In this document: one piece after another, positions 14,177 through 22,647 of the stretch
Position numbering within the stretch: the first letter of the stretch is position 1
How the letters are laid out: each line of letters begins with the position of its first letter
Origin: Palsa-1392 sp963819975
GTDB lineage: Bacteria > Verrucomicrobiota > Verrucomicrobiia > Chthoniobacterales > UBA10450
Length of the DNA: 64,000 bases
Direction of reading: 5' to 3'
Assembly (NCBI GenBank): GCA_963819975.1
Contig: CAWFYE010000002.1
Span: 1-64,000, forward strand
Position numbers and translations under genes: made by a program
Notes under the pieces: generated by a model
What the model saw: the letters and a program-made list of their open reading frames with translations, nothing else
What the model was told of the DNA's origin: nothing
Databases searched by the model: none

Positions 14177-15991
14177 TTAGGCGGTGCCGCGGTTCATGCC
14201 GATGAAGCCTTCGCGTTCCAGGTGCAGGATGATTTCCTGGGCGGCTTCCTCGGCGCTGAGTTCGGCGGTATTGATGTGCAACTCGGCGTCGATGGGCTCT
14301 TCGTACGGATCGCTGATGCCGGTGAATTCTTTCAGGATGCCGGCGCGCGCTTTGGCGTAGAGGCCTTTGCGGTCGCGCTGTTCGCACACATCCACTGAGG
14401 TGGAGAGGTGGACGAGGATGAAGCCGCCGAGTGGCTCGATGAGGGCGCGGACGTCTTTGCGGGTCGCTTCGTAGGGAGCGATTGGGGCGCAGATGGCGAT
14501 GCCGCCGTTCTTCGTGATCTCGGACGCAACGTAGCCGATGCGGCGGATGTTGATGTCGCGGTGTTCCTTTGAGAAGCCGAGCTCGGAGCTGAGGTGCTTC
14601 CGGACGAGGTCGCCGTCGAGCATGGTGACGGGACGGCCGCCGACTTCGAGGAACTTGGTCATGAGCACATTGGCGATGGTGGATTTACCACTGCCGGAAA
14701 GGCCGCTGAAGAAGATCGTGAGGCCCTGCTTGTGCCGCGGCGGGAAGCTGCGGCGCAGTTCGGTCGCGACTTCGGGGTAGGTGAACCACGCCGGGATGTC
14801 GCGGCCTTCGTTGAGGCGATTGCGCAGCTCGGTGCCGGAGAGGTCGAGAACGCGGGCATCTTTCGGCACTTCGTCGGCTGGGAAATATTTATCCTTGTCC
14901 TCGAGGTAGACCATCATCTGGAAAGGCACCTGTTTGACGCCGATTTCCTCTTCGTGCTTGGTGAAGAGTTCCTGGGCCTCGTAGGGGCCGTAGAATGGTT
15001 TGCCATCGGTGTCCTTGCCCGGACCGGCGTGGTCGCGACCGACGATGAGGTGCGTGCAACCGTAGTTCTTGCGAATAAGCGCATGCCAAACTGCTTCGCG
15101 CGGTCCACCCATGCGCATCGCGAAGGGGACGAGGGAGAGTTTGGCGGTGCCAGCCGGGTATTTGCCAACGAGGAGCTGATAGCAACGGACGCGGGTGAAG
15201 TAATCGACATCGCCGGGCTTGGTCATGCCGACAACGGGATGGATGAGAAGGCTGGCTTCGACCTGCTTGGCGGCGCGGAAGGTGAGTTCGACGTGCGCGC
15301 GGTGCATCGGGTTGCGGGTCTGGAAAGCAACGATCCGGCGCCAGCCGGCGTCGGCGAAGAGGGCGCGGAGCTCAGCCGGAGTATGGCGGAGGGTTTTGAA
15401 ATCGTAATGGCTCGGGAGCTGGAGGCCTTCGAGTCGCCCGCCCACGTACCAGGGATTGCTCCGGTTCATCAAATAAGCGACGCCGGGGTGTGCCTGGCTG
15501 GTGCTGTTGAAGACGGCTTTGCCTTCCGCGGCACGGTCAGGCTGCCAGACGTCTTCGACATGGAGGATGGCGATCATGACGCCTTCGGCATCGCGCAGGG
15601 CGACTTTGGTGCTGCCGGGCTTGAGTTCCTTCGCGAAAGCCTCGGTCACGTCGAGGGTGATGGGCATCGGCCAGAGGACGCCGCTTTTCAAGCGCATGCC
15701 GGAGCAGACGCTCTCGTAGTCGGCCTTGTTCATGAAGCCGGTGAGGGGCGAGAAGCCGCCGTTGAGGAGCATCTCGAGGTCGCAGATCTGGCGCGGGGTC
15801 AGATCCCAGGATGGGAAATCGCGCGAGGCGGCTTTGGTGTCGGCGGCTTCTTCGCGGCCGAGGATGAGGTTGATGAGTTGCCCGCCGTGAGGCGCGACGA
15901 GGTGGCTGGTTTTAGGCGATGTATTCAAAGTAGATGGTATGATTAATTGGTTGCTGACTGCGTGAATTCCGCGAGGACGCAGCTGCGTCAC
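14177..15991 (-). CDS. bifunctional sulfate adenylyltransferase / adenylylsulfate kinase
   Basis: A 604-residue fusion that would make APS from sulfate and ATP and then PAPS, for cysteine synthesis or sulfation. Residues ~25-410 are ATP sulfurylase: N-terminal PUA-like part (SHLVAPHGGQLINLI, LLNGGFSPLTGFMNKADYES), then the catalytic blocks AFQTRNPMHRAHVELT and LIVGRDHAGPGKDTDG. Residues ~420-604 are APS kinase with the P-loop FSGLSGSGKST (glycines from residue 430), DGDLVRKHLSSELGFSKEHR and the ISDPYEEP lid motif. The start is uncertain: the frame opens at GTG 15991, but the conserved part begins about 25 residues in. Both active sites look intact, unlike fungal ATP sulfurylases, where the kinase-like domain is only regulatory. 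No other cys gene is adjacent. Confidence 0.93.
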   Translation of the reverse strand: MTQLRPRGIHAVSNQLIIPSTLNTSPKTSHLVAPHGGQLINLILGREEAADTKAASRDFPSWDLTPRQICDLEMLLNGGFSPLTGFMNKADYESVCSGMRLKSGVLWPMPITLDVTEAFAKELKPGSTKVALRDAEGVMIAILHVEDVWQPDRAAEGKAVFNSTSQAHPGVAYLMNRSNPWYVGGRLEGLQLPSHYDFKTLRHTPAELRALFADAGWRRIVAFQTRNPMHRAHVELTFRAAKQVEASLLIHPVVGMTKPGDVDYFTRVRCYQLLVGKYPAGTAKLSLVPFAMRMGGPREAVWHALIRKNYGCTHLIVGRDHAGPGKDTDGKPFYGPYEAQELFTKHEEEIGVKQVPFQMMVYLEDKDKYFPADEVPKDARVLDLSGTELRNRLNEGRDIPAWFTYPEVATELRRSFPPRHKQGLTIFFSGLSGSGKSTIANVLMTKFLEVGGRPVTMLDGDLVRKHLSSELGFSKEHRDINIRRIGYVASEITKNGGIAICAPIAPYEATRKDVRALIEPLGGFILVHLSTSVDVCEQRDRKGLYAKARAGILKEFTGISDPYEEPIDAELHINTAELSAEEAAQEIILHLEREGFIGMNRGTA

Positions 15992-16191
15992 CTGCCGGTC
16001 CCAGTCGGAAGCGCGGAGCGAGCATTGTAGGTGGGAAACCCGTTCTGTCCAATTACTGCTCTGGCCACCTGAGCGCGGGCGATGCCGGGAGCGCCGAACG
16101 CTACGCAGCTTCGGGAAAGTTTATCCGGATTTGCTCGACAAAGAGGGTCGGAAGATTTAGCTCTGGCTATTCTTAGCCCAAGGGTTTGCTC

Positions 16192-19100
16192 ATGGAAAAA
16201 CGTCCTCTTTTCGCTCTCCTTGCCGTCTTCTGCCTCTTTCACGCGGGTGCGGCTCAGGCCCAAACCATTCCTCTGCTCCCGGAGCGGACCAGCCACACCG
16301 CGACACTGCTGAGTTCCGGCAAGGTGCTGGTCGCGGGCGGGATTAATGAAACGCTGACGCTCCAGTCGGCGCTGCTTTACGACCCGGCGACCAATCAGTT
16401 CACGCCTACCGGCTCGATGGTGATGGCGCGAAGCAGCCACACTGCCACCCTTCTACTCGATGGCCGGGTCTTGATCACCGGTGGTGGCGGCGGAGGGTTG
16501 CCGCTCGCGAGCGCGGAGCTTTACGATCCGGCGACGGGAACTTTTAAGCTCACCGGTTCGATGGCGATCGGACGCGTCAATCACACCTCGACACTCTTGC
16601 CGAATGGGACCGTGCTCGTAGTGGGTTCAGGGGGCGCGGAGACTTTCGATCCGGCGACCGGGACATTCAGCGCCACGCTTAACAATCCCGCAAATCGCAA
16701 GAGTCATTCGGCCGTAGTTCTCCAGGATGGCACGGTGCTGGTCGCAGGCGGTTACGTCGACACGATCTCGGATAAGACGGCGGAAATTTATGACCCGGCG
16801 ACCAGGATGTTTACTCCGACAGCGCACTCGATGCAGATCGCACGTGCGAATTTCACCGCCACGCTGCTGCCTGATGGCCAGGTCCTGATTACCGGCGGTT
16901 TTTCGGGGACGAGTCCGCATAACGAGGCGGAGCTTTACGACCCGGTGACCAAGAGTTTCACGCTCACCACCTCGATGTATTATCATCGGTCGAATCATCG
17001 GGCGATCCTGCAGGGTGATGGCCGGGTGGTGGTGATTGGCGGTGTCACGCTGGAGAGCGGTTTCCTGGCCACGGACGAAGTTTACGATCCCGCGACCGAG
17101 GTCTGGTCGCCGTATGCCTCGCTCGTCGAGGACCGAGGCGGGCATACCGCCACAGCCCTGCTGAGCGGAAACATCCTGGTCGCGGGAGGAGTAACCGGGA
17201 ACGTGACGCTGCAGAGCGCGGAAGTGCTGGATCCGGTGACGCATCAGTTTACATCGTTAGGCAACATGCAGGCTGCGCGCAATCAGCACACCGCCAATCT
17301 GCTGGGCGATGGCAAAGTGCTGCTCACAGCGGGAAGCACCGATGCGATGAACCTGAACTCGGCCGAGGTCTTCGATCCGTCGAATGATTCATTCACGCTC
17401 GTGGGATCGCTGACGGACGCGCGCAAAAGTCACACCGGCACGCTTCTCCAGAGCGGCAAGGTGCTGATTACCGGCGGCAAGGGTGGGGCCGCCGGCTATC
17501 TCCGCAGCGCCGCGGTTTACGATCCCGACACGCAGCTTTTCACCGATGTGTCGCCGATGAACGGGGTGCGCGCACTCCATACGGCGACGCTTTTGAATAC
17601 CGAAAAAGTGATCGTCGTCGGAGGCGTTGCGACGGGTGGAGTGTCGGTCGCGACCGCGGAATTGTTTGATCCGATCTCGCAAACCTTTAGTCAAACCGGG
17701 GAGCTCTTCCTGCAGCGAAAACGGCATCGGGCTGCGCTTTTGGATGACGGGCAGGTCTTGGTCATGGGCGGCAATTATTTGCCTAACGGCCAGGGCGGTG
17801 GTGATCGCCAGACGGCGACGGCGGAGCTCTACGATCCGGACACCGGACTGTGGTCGATGGTGGGCGACATGAACGTGGCGCGCTCGGAGCACGAAGCGAC
17901 TTTGCTTTCGGACGGCACGGTGCTCGTCTGCGGCGGGGCGTCCGCCGGAGCGGCGAGCGACCGTTACCAGTTGTCGGCAGTGTTTACCACGACCGGTCAA
18001 ATGGTTCAGGGACGTGGCCGTCATCGTGCCCTCCGCCTAACGAACCCAGCGTGGGGTCCGCTCGTCGACCATGTGTTGGTCGTGGGCGGCGCGATCGCCG
18101 GCAGCCAGATTTTTGGCGGTGGTGAGATCGCCTTGAATTCGGCTGAGATTTATGATCCGGCGACCGGCGTTTTCAGTGATTTCGGGACGATGACGATCGA
18201 GCGGCAGAATCACACCGCGACGGAATTGAACGACGGGAGGATTCTCATAAGCGGGGGCGTGGGGCGGCCATTCGTTAGTGCCACGGCCGAACTCCTGGCT
18301 GGACCGACTCCGAGCCCCACGCCGACTCCGAGCCCCACGCCGACGCCCCGCCCAACCGCCACGCCTTCTGCATCGCCGACTCCGTCGGTTTCCCCTTCGC
18401 CTTCTGCCAGCCCGAGCGCGACGCCGTCGCCTTCAGAAACGCCGACGGCGACGCCATCGCCAACTCCGGTCGAAGGCAAACCGTTGAATATTTCGACCCG
18501 TGGAGATGTGGGGACAGGCGAACAGGTGTTGATCGGCGGCTTCATTTTAACGGGAGGAGATACCCCGAAGAGGTTGATCATTCGCGCCATCGGGCCGTCG
18601 CTGGCAGGCACGGTCCCCGGAGCAATGCAGGATCCGGTGCTCGAATTGCACGAGCCGGATGGCAGCGTGATCACAAACGATAACTGGCAGTCGGACCAGG
18701 AGAGCGAGATCGAAGCCAGCGGTCTGGCGCCGACGAACGTAATGGAGTCGGCCATTATCGCGACTCTGCCGCCGGTTGATCCAGGCATTCCAGGCAGTGG
18801 CATTTATACCGCTATCGTATCCGGGAAGGATGGCGGAACCGGTATTGCCCTGGTCGAGGTGTACGACCTCGATGATCCCAACGGGACAACCTACCTGGCC
18901 AATATCAGCACCCGCGGATTTGTGCAGACAGCGGACAACGCCATGATCGGTGGGTTCATCATCGGCGAGGGGGGACAGACGGGGCAGGTGGTGGTGCGAG
19001 CGATTGGGCCGTCTCTAACTGTTGTGCAGGATGCGTTGCAGGACCCGGTACTGAGCCTCTACGACGCCCAGGGAACGCTCTTGAAGGAAAACGATAATTG

Positions 19101-19266
19101 GCAGGACACCAATGCCCAGGCGATCGCTGCCACCGGGCTTGCGCCGACCATCCCGGCGGAATCGGCTATTCTGGCTGCTCTCGCTCCCGGGGCCTATACG
19201 GCAGTCGTTCGTGGGCAGGGAGACACCACCGGCATCGGGTTGATCGAAGTCTATTACATTCCTTGA
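16192..19266 (+). CDS. kelch-repeat secreted protein, paralog 1
   Basis: A 1,024-residue exported protein: signal peptide (MEKRPLFALLAVFCLFHAGA), then about 13 kelch-type units to residue ~700. The units repeat as TATLLxxGKVLVAGG ... SAELYDPATxxFTxTGSM. A Pro/Thr/Ser linker of ~55 residues follows (TPSPTPTPSPTPTPRPTA onward, DNA 18300-18475, short direct repeats), and finally two IGGF-type domains (NISTRGDVGTGEQVLIGGF and NISTRGFVQTADNAMIGGF) ending LIEVYYIP. The kelch part should form one or two beta-propellers; the linker and C-terminal pair probably hold it away from the cell. ATG 16192 is preferred to TTG 16186. It is the first of three tandem paralogs. It may be an adhesin or glycan-binding protein; no catalytic motif is evident. 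Confidence 0.85.
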   Translation: MEKRPLFALLAVFCLFHAGAAQAQTIPLLPERTSHTATLLSSGKVLVAGGINETLTLQSALLYDPATNQFTPTGSMVMARSSHTATLLLDGRVLITGGGGGGLPLASAELYDPATGTFKLTGSMAIGRVNHTSTLLPNGTVLVVGSGGAETFDPATGTFSATLNNPANRKSHSAVVLQDGTVLVAGGYVDTISDKTAEIYDPATRMFTPTAHSMQIARANFTATLLPDGQVLITGGFSGTSPHNEAELYDPVTKSFTLTTSMYYHRSNHRAILQGDGRVVVIGGVTLESGFLATDEVYDPATEVWSPYASLVEDRGGHTATALLSGNILVAGGVTGNVTLQSAEVLDPVTHQFTSLGNMQAARNQHTANLLGDGKVLLTAGSTDAMNLNSAEVFDPSNDSFTLVGSLTDARKSHTGTLLQSGKVLITGGKGGAAGYLRSAAVYDPDTQLFTDVSPMNGVRALHTATLLNTEKVIVVGGVATGGVSVATAELFDPISQTFSQTGELFLQRKRHRAALLDDGQVLVMGGNYLPNGQGGGDRQTATAELYDPDTGLWSMVGDMNVARSEHEATLLSDGTVLVCGGASAGAASDRYQLSAVFTTTGQMVQGRGRHRALRLTNPAWGPLVDHVLVVGGAIAGSQIFGGGEIALNSAEIYDPATGVFSDFGTMTIERQNHTATELNDGRILISGGVGRPFVSATAELLAGPTPSPTPTPSPTPTPRPTATPSASPTPSVSPSPSASPSATPSPSETPTATPSPTPVEGKPLNISTRGDVGTGEQVLIGGFILTGGDTPKRLIIRAIGPSLAGTVPGAMQDPVLELHEPDGSVITNDNWQSDQESEIEASGLAPTNVMESAIIATLPPVDPGIPGSGIYTAIVSGKDGGTGIALVEVYDLDDPNGTTYLANISTRGFVQTADNAMIGGFIIGEGGQTGQVVVRAIGPSLTVVQDALQDPVLSLYDAQGTLLKENDNWQDTNAQAIAATGLAPTIPAESAILAALAPGAYTAVVRGQGDTTGIGLIEVYYIP

Positions 19267-19269
19267 AGC

Positions 19270-19386
19270 GCGATCGGTCCATCGCTCGCGACCATTCCCG
19301 ACCCTTTGCGCGACACCGCGATTCGTACGCGGGGCAGAGTGAATAGCTCTGGTGTTGGCTTGGTAAGGGTCTACTACCTTCTCTAG
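19270..19386 (+). pseudogene. relic of a further kelch-family paralog C-terminus
   Basis: Four bases after the stop of paralog 1, the plus strand reads AIGPSLATIPDPLRDTAIRT, then RGRVNSSGVGLVRVYYLL and TAG (19384-19386). This is the last IGGF-type domain with its middle deleted: the first half matches AIGPSLTTIPDAL of paralog 2 almost base for base, and the second matches TAIVEGKASSSGVGLIEVYY. There is no start or upstream kelch part. It is best explained as the scar of an extra tandem copy removed by unequal recombination or internal deletion. Confidence 0.7.
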
Positions 19387-19412
19387 CTGATACTTGCGCA
19401 GCCCGCTGGAAT

Positions 19413-19432
19413 TTTTACGATCATTCTGGACA
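19413..19432 (+). promoter_or_regulatory. motif shared upstream of kelch paralogs 2 and 3
   Basis: TTTTACGATCATTCTGGACA, 38 bases before the start of paralog 2. The same 20-mer with one change (TTTTACGATAATTCTGGACA, 22569-22588) lies 59 bases before paralog 3. A weaker match (TTCTGTCCAATTA, 16043-16055) precedes paralog 1. The gene-to-motif distance differs, so it may be an operator or transcript leader rather than a core promoter, or simply residual homology of the duplication. Confidence 0.4.
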
Positions 19433-19470
19433 ATTAGGGCTAAGTCGGGATAGGCTCTCCCTTCTTTCCC

Positions 19471-22400
19471 ATGAGAAAAATCTCCTACTTATTAATGGGT
19501 GCGCTCTGTGCCATCGCCGGCCCGCTCACTCTTTTTGGACAGACAATTCCCCTCCTGCCCGAACGAGGCGGACACGCTGCGACTCTGCTGCAATCAGGCA
19601 AGGTTTTGATCACTGGCGGTGCGAACGAGGAGGGCACCCTCAAATCCGCGCTGCTTTACGATCCGGTGACCAACACATTCACGGCGACTGGCGCGATGAT
19701 CGCGGCACGAGGAGATCACACCTCGACTTTGCTCCCTGACGGTCGCGTCTTGGTCACAGGTGGTGACAACTCCACGTTTATCTTACAAACAGCGGAGCTC
19801 TACGACCCGGCCACCGGTACCTTCATGCTCACTCCGCAGTCGATGTCTGTCGCCCGCAATAACCATACGGCGACGCTACTGGGGGATGGGACAGTGCTGG
19901 TTGATGGTGTCGGGATCGCCGATCTCTATGATCCGGCGACCAATACCTTCACCCCGACGACGGGCACGCCAGTCAATCGCAAGAGTCACATGGCGACACT
20001 CCTGCAGGATGGGACGGTTCTCATCACCGGCGGCTACGTCAACGGCGTCTCGAGTAACACGGCCGAGATATACAACCCGGCGACCCAGGCCTTCACGCTT
20101 TTGGGTAACCACATGAATATTTCGCGTGCGAATCATACCTCAACCCTTCTGCCGTCGGGAAAAGTTCTCATTACTGGTGGGTTTTCCGGAACGAGTCCGC
20201 ACGCTGAGACGGAGATCTACAATCCTGTCCTTCAGACATTCACTTTGTCCGGCAAGATGTCATACAACCGTTCCAATCAACGGGCGATCCTGCAGGGCGA
20301 TGGCCGCGTGGTTGTGATCGGAGGAGTGACCCTGGAAAGCGGATTCCTGGCCGCGGATGAGGTCTACGATCCGGCTGCCGGAATATGGTCGACCTATCAG
20401 GCGATGATTGAAAACCGGGGTGGCCATACCGCGACGATGCTGCAAAGCGGAAAGATCCTTGTCGCAGGAGGCGTGACCGGGAACCAGACCTTGCAGTCGG
20501 CTGAGATCCTCGACCCGGTCACTCATGAGTTTACGTCAATAGGTGACATGAACGTTGGCCGGAATCAGCACCGGGCGAATTTGCTGGACGACGGCACGGT
20601 GTTGCTCGAAGCCGGAAGTAACAACGCCCTCAATCTGAAGTCGGCGGAGCTTTTCGATCCAATGGATAACTCTTTCAGTTTGGTCGGTTCATTGAAGGAT
20701 GCGCGGAAGAGTCATACCGCCACCAAGTTGCAGGACGGTCGCGTGCTGGTGACCGGCGGTAAGGCGGCGGGGCCCGGAGACCTGACCAGTGCGGAGATTT
20801 ACGATCCTATGACGGAGTCGTTTCATCTCGCCGGTCCAATGAACGAAGAGCGTGGTTTGCACAGCGCGACTTTGCTGCAAACCGGCGAGGTTCTGGTCGT
20901 GGGCGGCGTCCAGACAGGTGGCGACGTGACCGCAACGACGGAGCTTTTTGATCCGATGACGGAAACTTTTTCGCTCACTGGCGAGCTTTTCCTCGGCCGG
21001 AAACGGCATCGCGCCGCTCTGCTTCTCGACGGCACCGTTCTCGTCGAAGGGGGCAATTATCTGGCAAACGGGATGGGTGGCGGGGATCGTGAAACGGAGA
21101 CGGCCGAGCTTTACACTCCCGCCACGGGGCTCTGGTCGAAGGTCTCGGACATGAGCAGCCAGCGCTCGGAACATGAATCGACTCTGCTCGAGGATGGCAA
21201 CGTCCTGATCTCGGGTGGAATTCTTATTCCTGCGGCAACGGAAATCTATAACAAGGATCTTCAGTCATTCTCTGACGTCGGACAGATGATCCAAACTCGC
21301 GGCCGGCACGTCGCGATCCGCCTCGCCAACCCGGCCTGGGGCTCATTAGTCGGGCACGTCGTGGCGATCGGCGGTGACGTCCAGGGCGGCAGTGTCTTCG
21401 GCGGCGGTCAGCAGGCGTTTGACTCTGTCGAGATCTTCGATCCGACAACGGGGCTGTGGAGTGATTTTGGGACGATGACCGAAGCCCGCCAAAACCACTC
21501 TGCGACTGAACTCAATGATGGCAGAATCCTGATCGCCGGCGGGGTTGGTCGACCTTTCATCAGTACGACGGCAGAGTTGTTGGAAGGTCCGACGCCGAGC
21601 CCGACTCCGACGCCGAGTCCCACGCCCACGCCCACGCCGACCCCTAGCCCGACGCCGTCGCCAACTCCGACGCCAAGCCCCTCTCCGACATCCTCACCTA
21701 CGCCGTCTCCCAGCCCAACAACGACTCCGACGCCGGTGGAAAGCAAACCGCTCAACATCTCGACCCGGGGCGATGCGCAAACGGGCGACAAGGTCCTCAT
21801 CGGCGGATTCATCATAACTGGAAGTGAACCGAAAACGGTCATCCTGCGCGCGATCGGGCCGTCGCTTCCACTCAGTGGGGTTTTGGCCGATCCGGTTCTG
21901 GAGTTGCATAATCCCGATGGCAGCGTGGTGGTGAACGACAACTGGAAAGACACGCAGGAAGCCGAGATCGAAGCGAGCGGGTTGGCGCCCACGAATGATC
22001 AGGAGTCAGCGATCGTCGCGACGCTCCCGCCGGGTCTGTATACCGCGATCGTGCAGGGAAAAGATAGTGGCACCGGGGTGGGGTTGGTGGAGGTTTACGA
22101 TCTCGACGATCCGAACGCCGCAACCTATTTGGCCAACATCAGCACCCGCGGCTTCGCTCAGCCGGGTGATGACGCGATGATCGGAGGTTTCATTATCGGT
22201 GAAGGCGGTCAAACCGGCCAGGTAGTGGTGCGGGCGATCGGTCCATCGCTCACGACCATTCCCGACGCGCTGGTTGATCCGACGCTGAATCTTTTCGATG
22301 CGCAGGGCATGCTGGTAGACCAGAACGATGATTGGGCGGACACGAATGGGGCGGCAATTGCCGCCACCGGCCTCGCTCCCAGCGATGCGCGCGAATCCGC

Positions 22401-22500
22401 CATCTTGGGCAATCTCGCGCCCGGTGCGTATACCGCGATTGTCGAAGGCAAGGCGAGCAGTTCGGGCGTTGGCCTGATTGAGGTCTACTACATTCCCTGA
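19471..22500 (+). CDS. kelch-repeat secreted protein, paralog 2
   Basis: A 1,009-residue paralog of the gene at 16192 with the same order: signal peptide (MRKISYLLMGALCAIAGPLT), kelch units from QTIPLLPERGGHAATLLQSG to residue ~695, a Pro/Thr linker of ~50 residues (PTPSPTPTPSPTPTPTPTPS; DNA 21590-21740, a short tandem repeat), and two IGGF-type domains (NISTRGDAQTGDKVLIGGF, NISTRGFAQPGDDAMIGGF) ending LIEVYYIP. Divergence from paralogs 1 and 3 is spread along the kelch region, while blocks such as RKSHTATKLQDGRVLVTGGK are nearly unchanged. A shared 20-base motif lies upstream (19413-19432). The linker differs in length among the paralogs, as expected for slippage. No known enzymatic motif. 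Confidence 0.87.
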   Translation: MRKISYLLMGALCAIAGPLTLFGQTIPLLPERGGHAATLLQSGKVLITGGANEEGTLKSALLYDPVTNTFTATGAMIAARGDHTSTLLPDGRVLVTGGDNSTFILQTAELYDPATGTFMLTPQSMSVARNNHTATLLGDGTVLVDGVGIADLYDPATNTFTPTTGTPVNRKSHMATLLQDGTVLITGGYVNGVSSNTAEIYNPATQAFTLLGNHMNISRANHTSTLLPSGKVLITGGFSGTSPHAETEIYNPVLQTFTLSGKMSYNRSNQRAILQGDGRVVVIGGVTLESGFLAADEVYDPAAGIWSTYQAMIENRGGHTATMLQSGKILVAGGVTGNQTLQSAEILDPVTHEFTSIGDMNVGRNQHRANLLDDGTVLLEAGSNNALNLKSAELFDPMDNSFSLVGSLKDARKSHTATKLQDGRVLVTGGKAAGPGDLTSAEIYDPMTESFHLAGPMNEERGLHSATLLQTGEVLVVGGVQTGGDVTATTELFDPMTETFSLTGELFLGRKRHRAALLLDGTVLVEGGNYLANGMGGGDRETETAELYTPATGLWSKVSDMSSQRSEHESTLLEDGNVLISGGILIPAATEIYNKDLQSFSDVGQMIQTRGRHVAIRLANPAWGSLVGHVVAIGGDVQGGSVFGGGQQAFDSVEIFDPTTGLWSDFGTMTEARQNHSATELNDGRILIAGGVGRPFISTTAELLEGPTPSPTPTPSPTPTPTPTPSPTPSPTPTPSPSPTSSPTPSPSPTTTPTPVESKPLNISTRGDAQTGDKVLIGGFIITGSEPKTVILRAIGPSLPLSGVLADPVLELHNPDGSVVVNDNWKDTQEAEIEASGLAPTNDQESAIVATLPPGLYTAIVQGKDSGTGVGLVEVYDLDDPNAATYLANISTRGFAQPGDDAMIGGFIIGEGGQTGQVVVRAIGPSLTTIPDALVDPTLNLFDAQGMLVDQNDDWADTNGAAIAATGLAPSDARESAILGNLAPGAYTAIVEGKASSSGVGLIEVYYIP

Positions 22501-22568
22501 ACGAAAATAGGCTCCGGGCGGCGCGCGTTTAAGCCGAGCAGGCAGGCTCGAAACAGACATGTCCCGTC

Positions 22569-22588
22569 TTTTACGATAATTCTGGACA
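22569..22588 (+). promoter_or_regulatory. second copy of the shared upstream motif
   Basis: TTTTACGATAATTCTGGACA, 59 bases before the start of kelch paralog 3; 19 of 20 bases match the copy before paralog 2. The sequence between motif and start codon is not conserved, which favours retained function over recent copying. No σ-factor class fits clearly. Confidence 0.4.
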
Positions 22589-22647
22589 TTTTTACTCTGC
22601 CCGCCTAGGATCGTGGGGAAGCATTTTCACTCGGCTTCCCGTCCCTT

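Noticed and set aside
14594..15946. A 450-codon plus-strand frame opposite sat-cysC.
   Set aside because: It is a GC-driven shadow of the strongly conserved minus-strand gene and has no protein-like pattern of its own.
18300..18475. Short direct repeats in the Pro/Thr linker DNA of the kelch genes, first considered as a CRISPR or satellite.
   Set aside because: Repeats are 6-18 bases, in frame and without unique spacers; they simply encode TPSP-type linkers.
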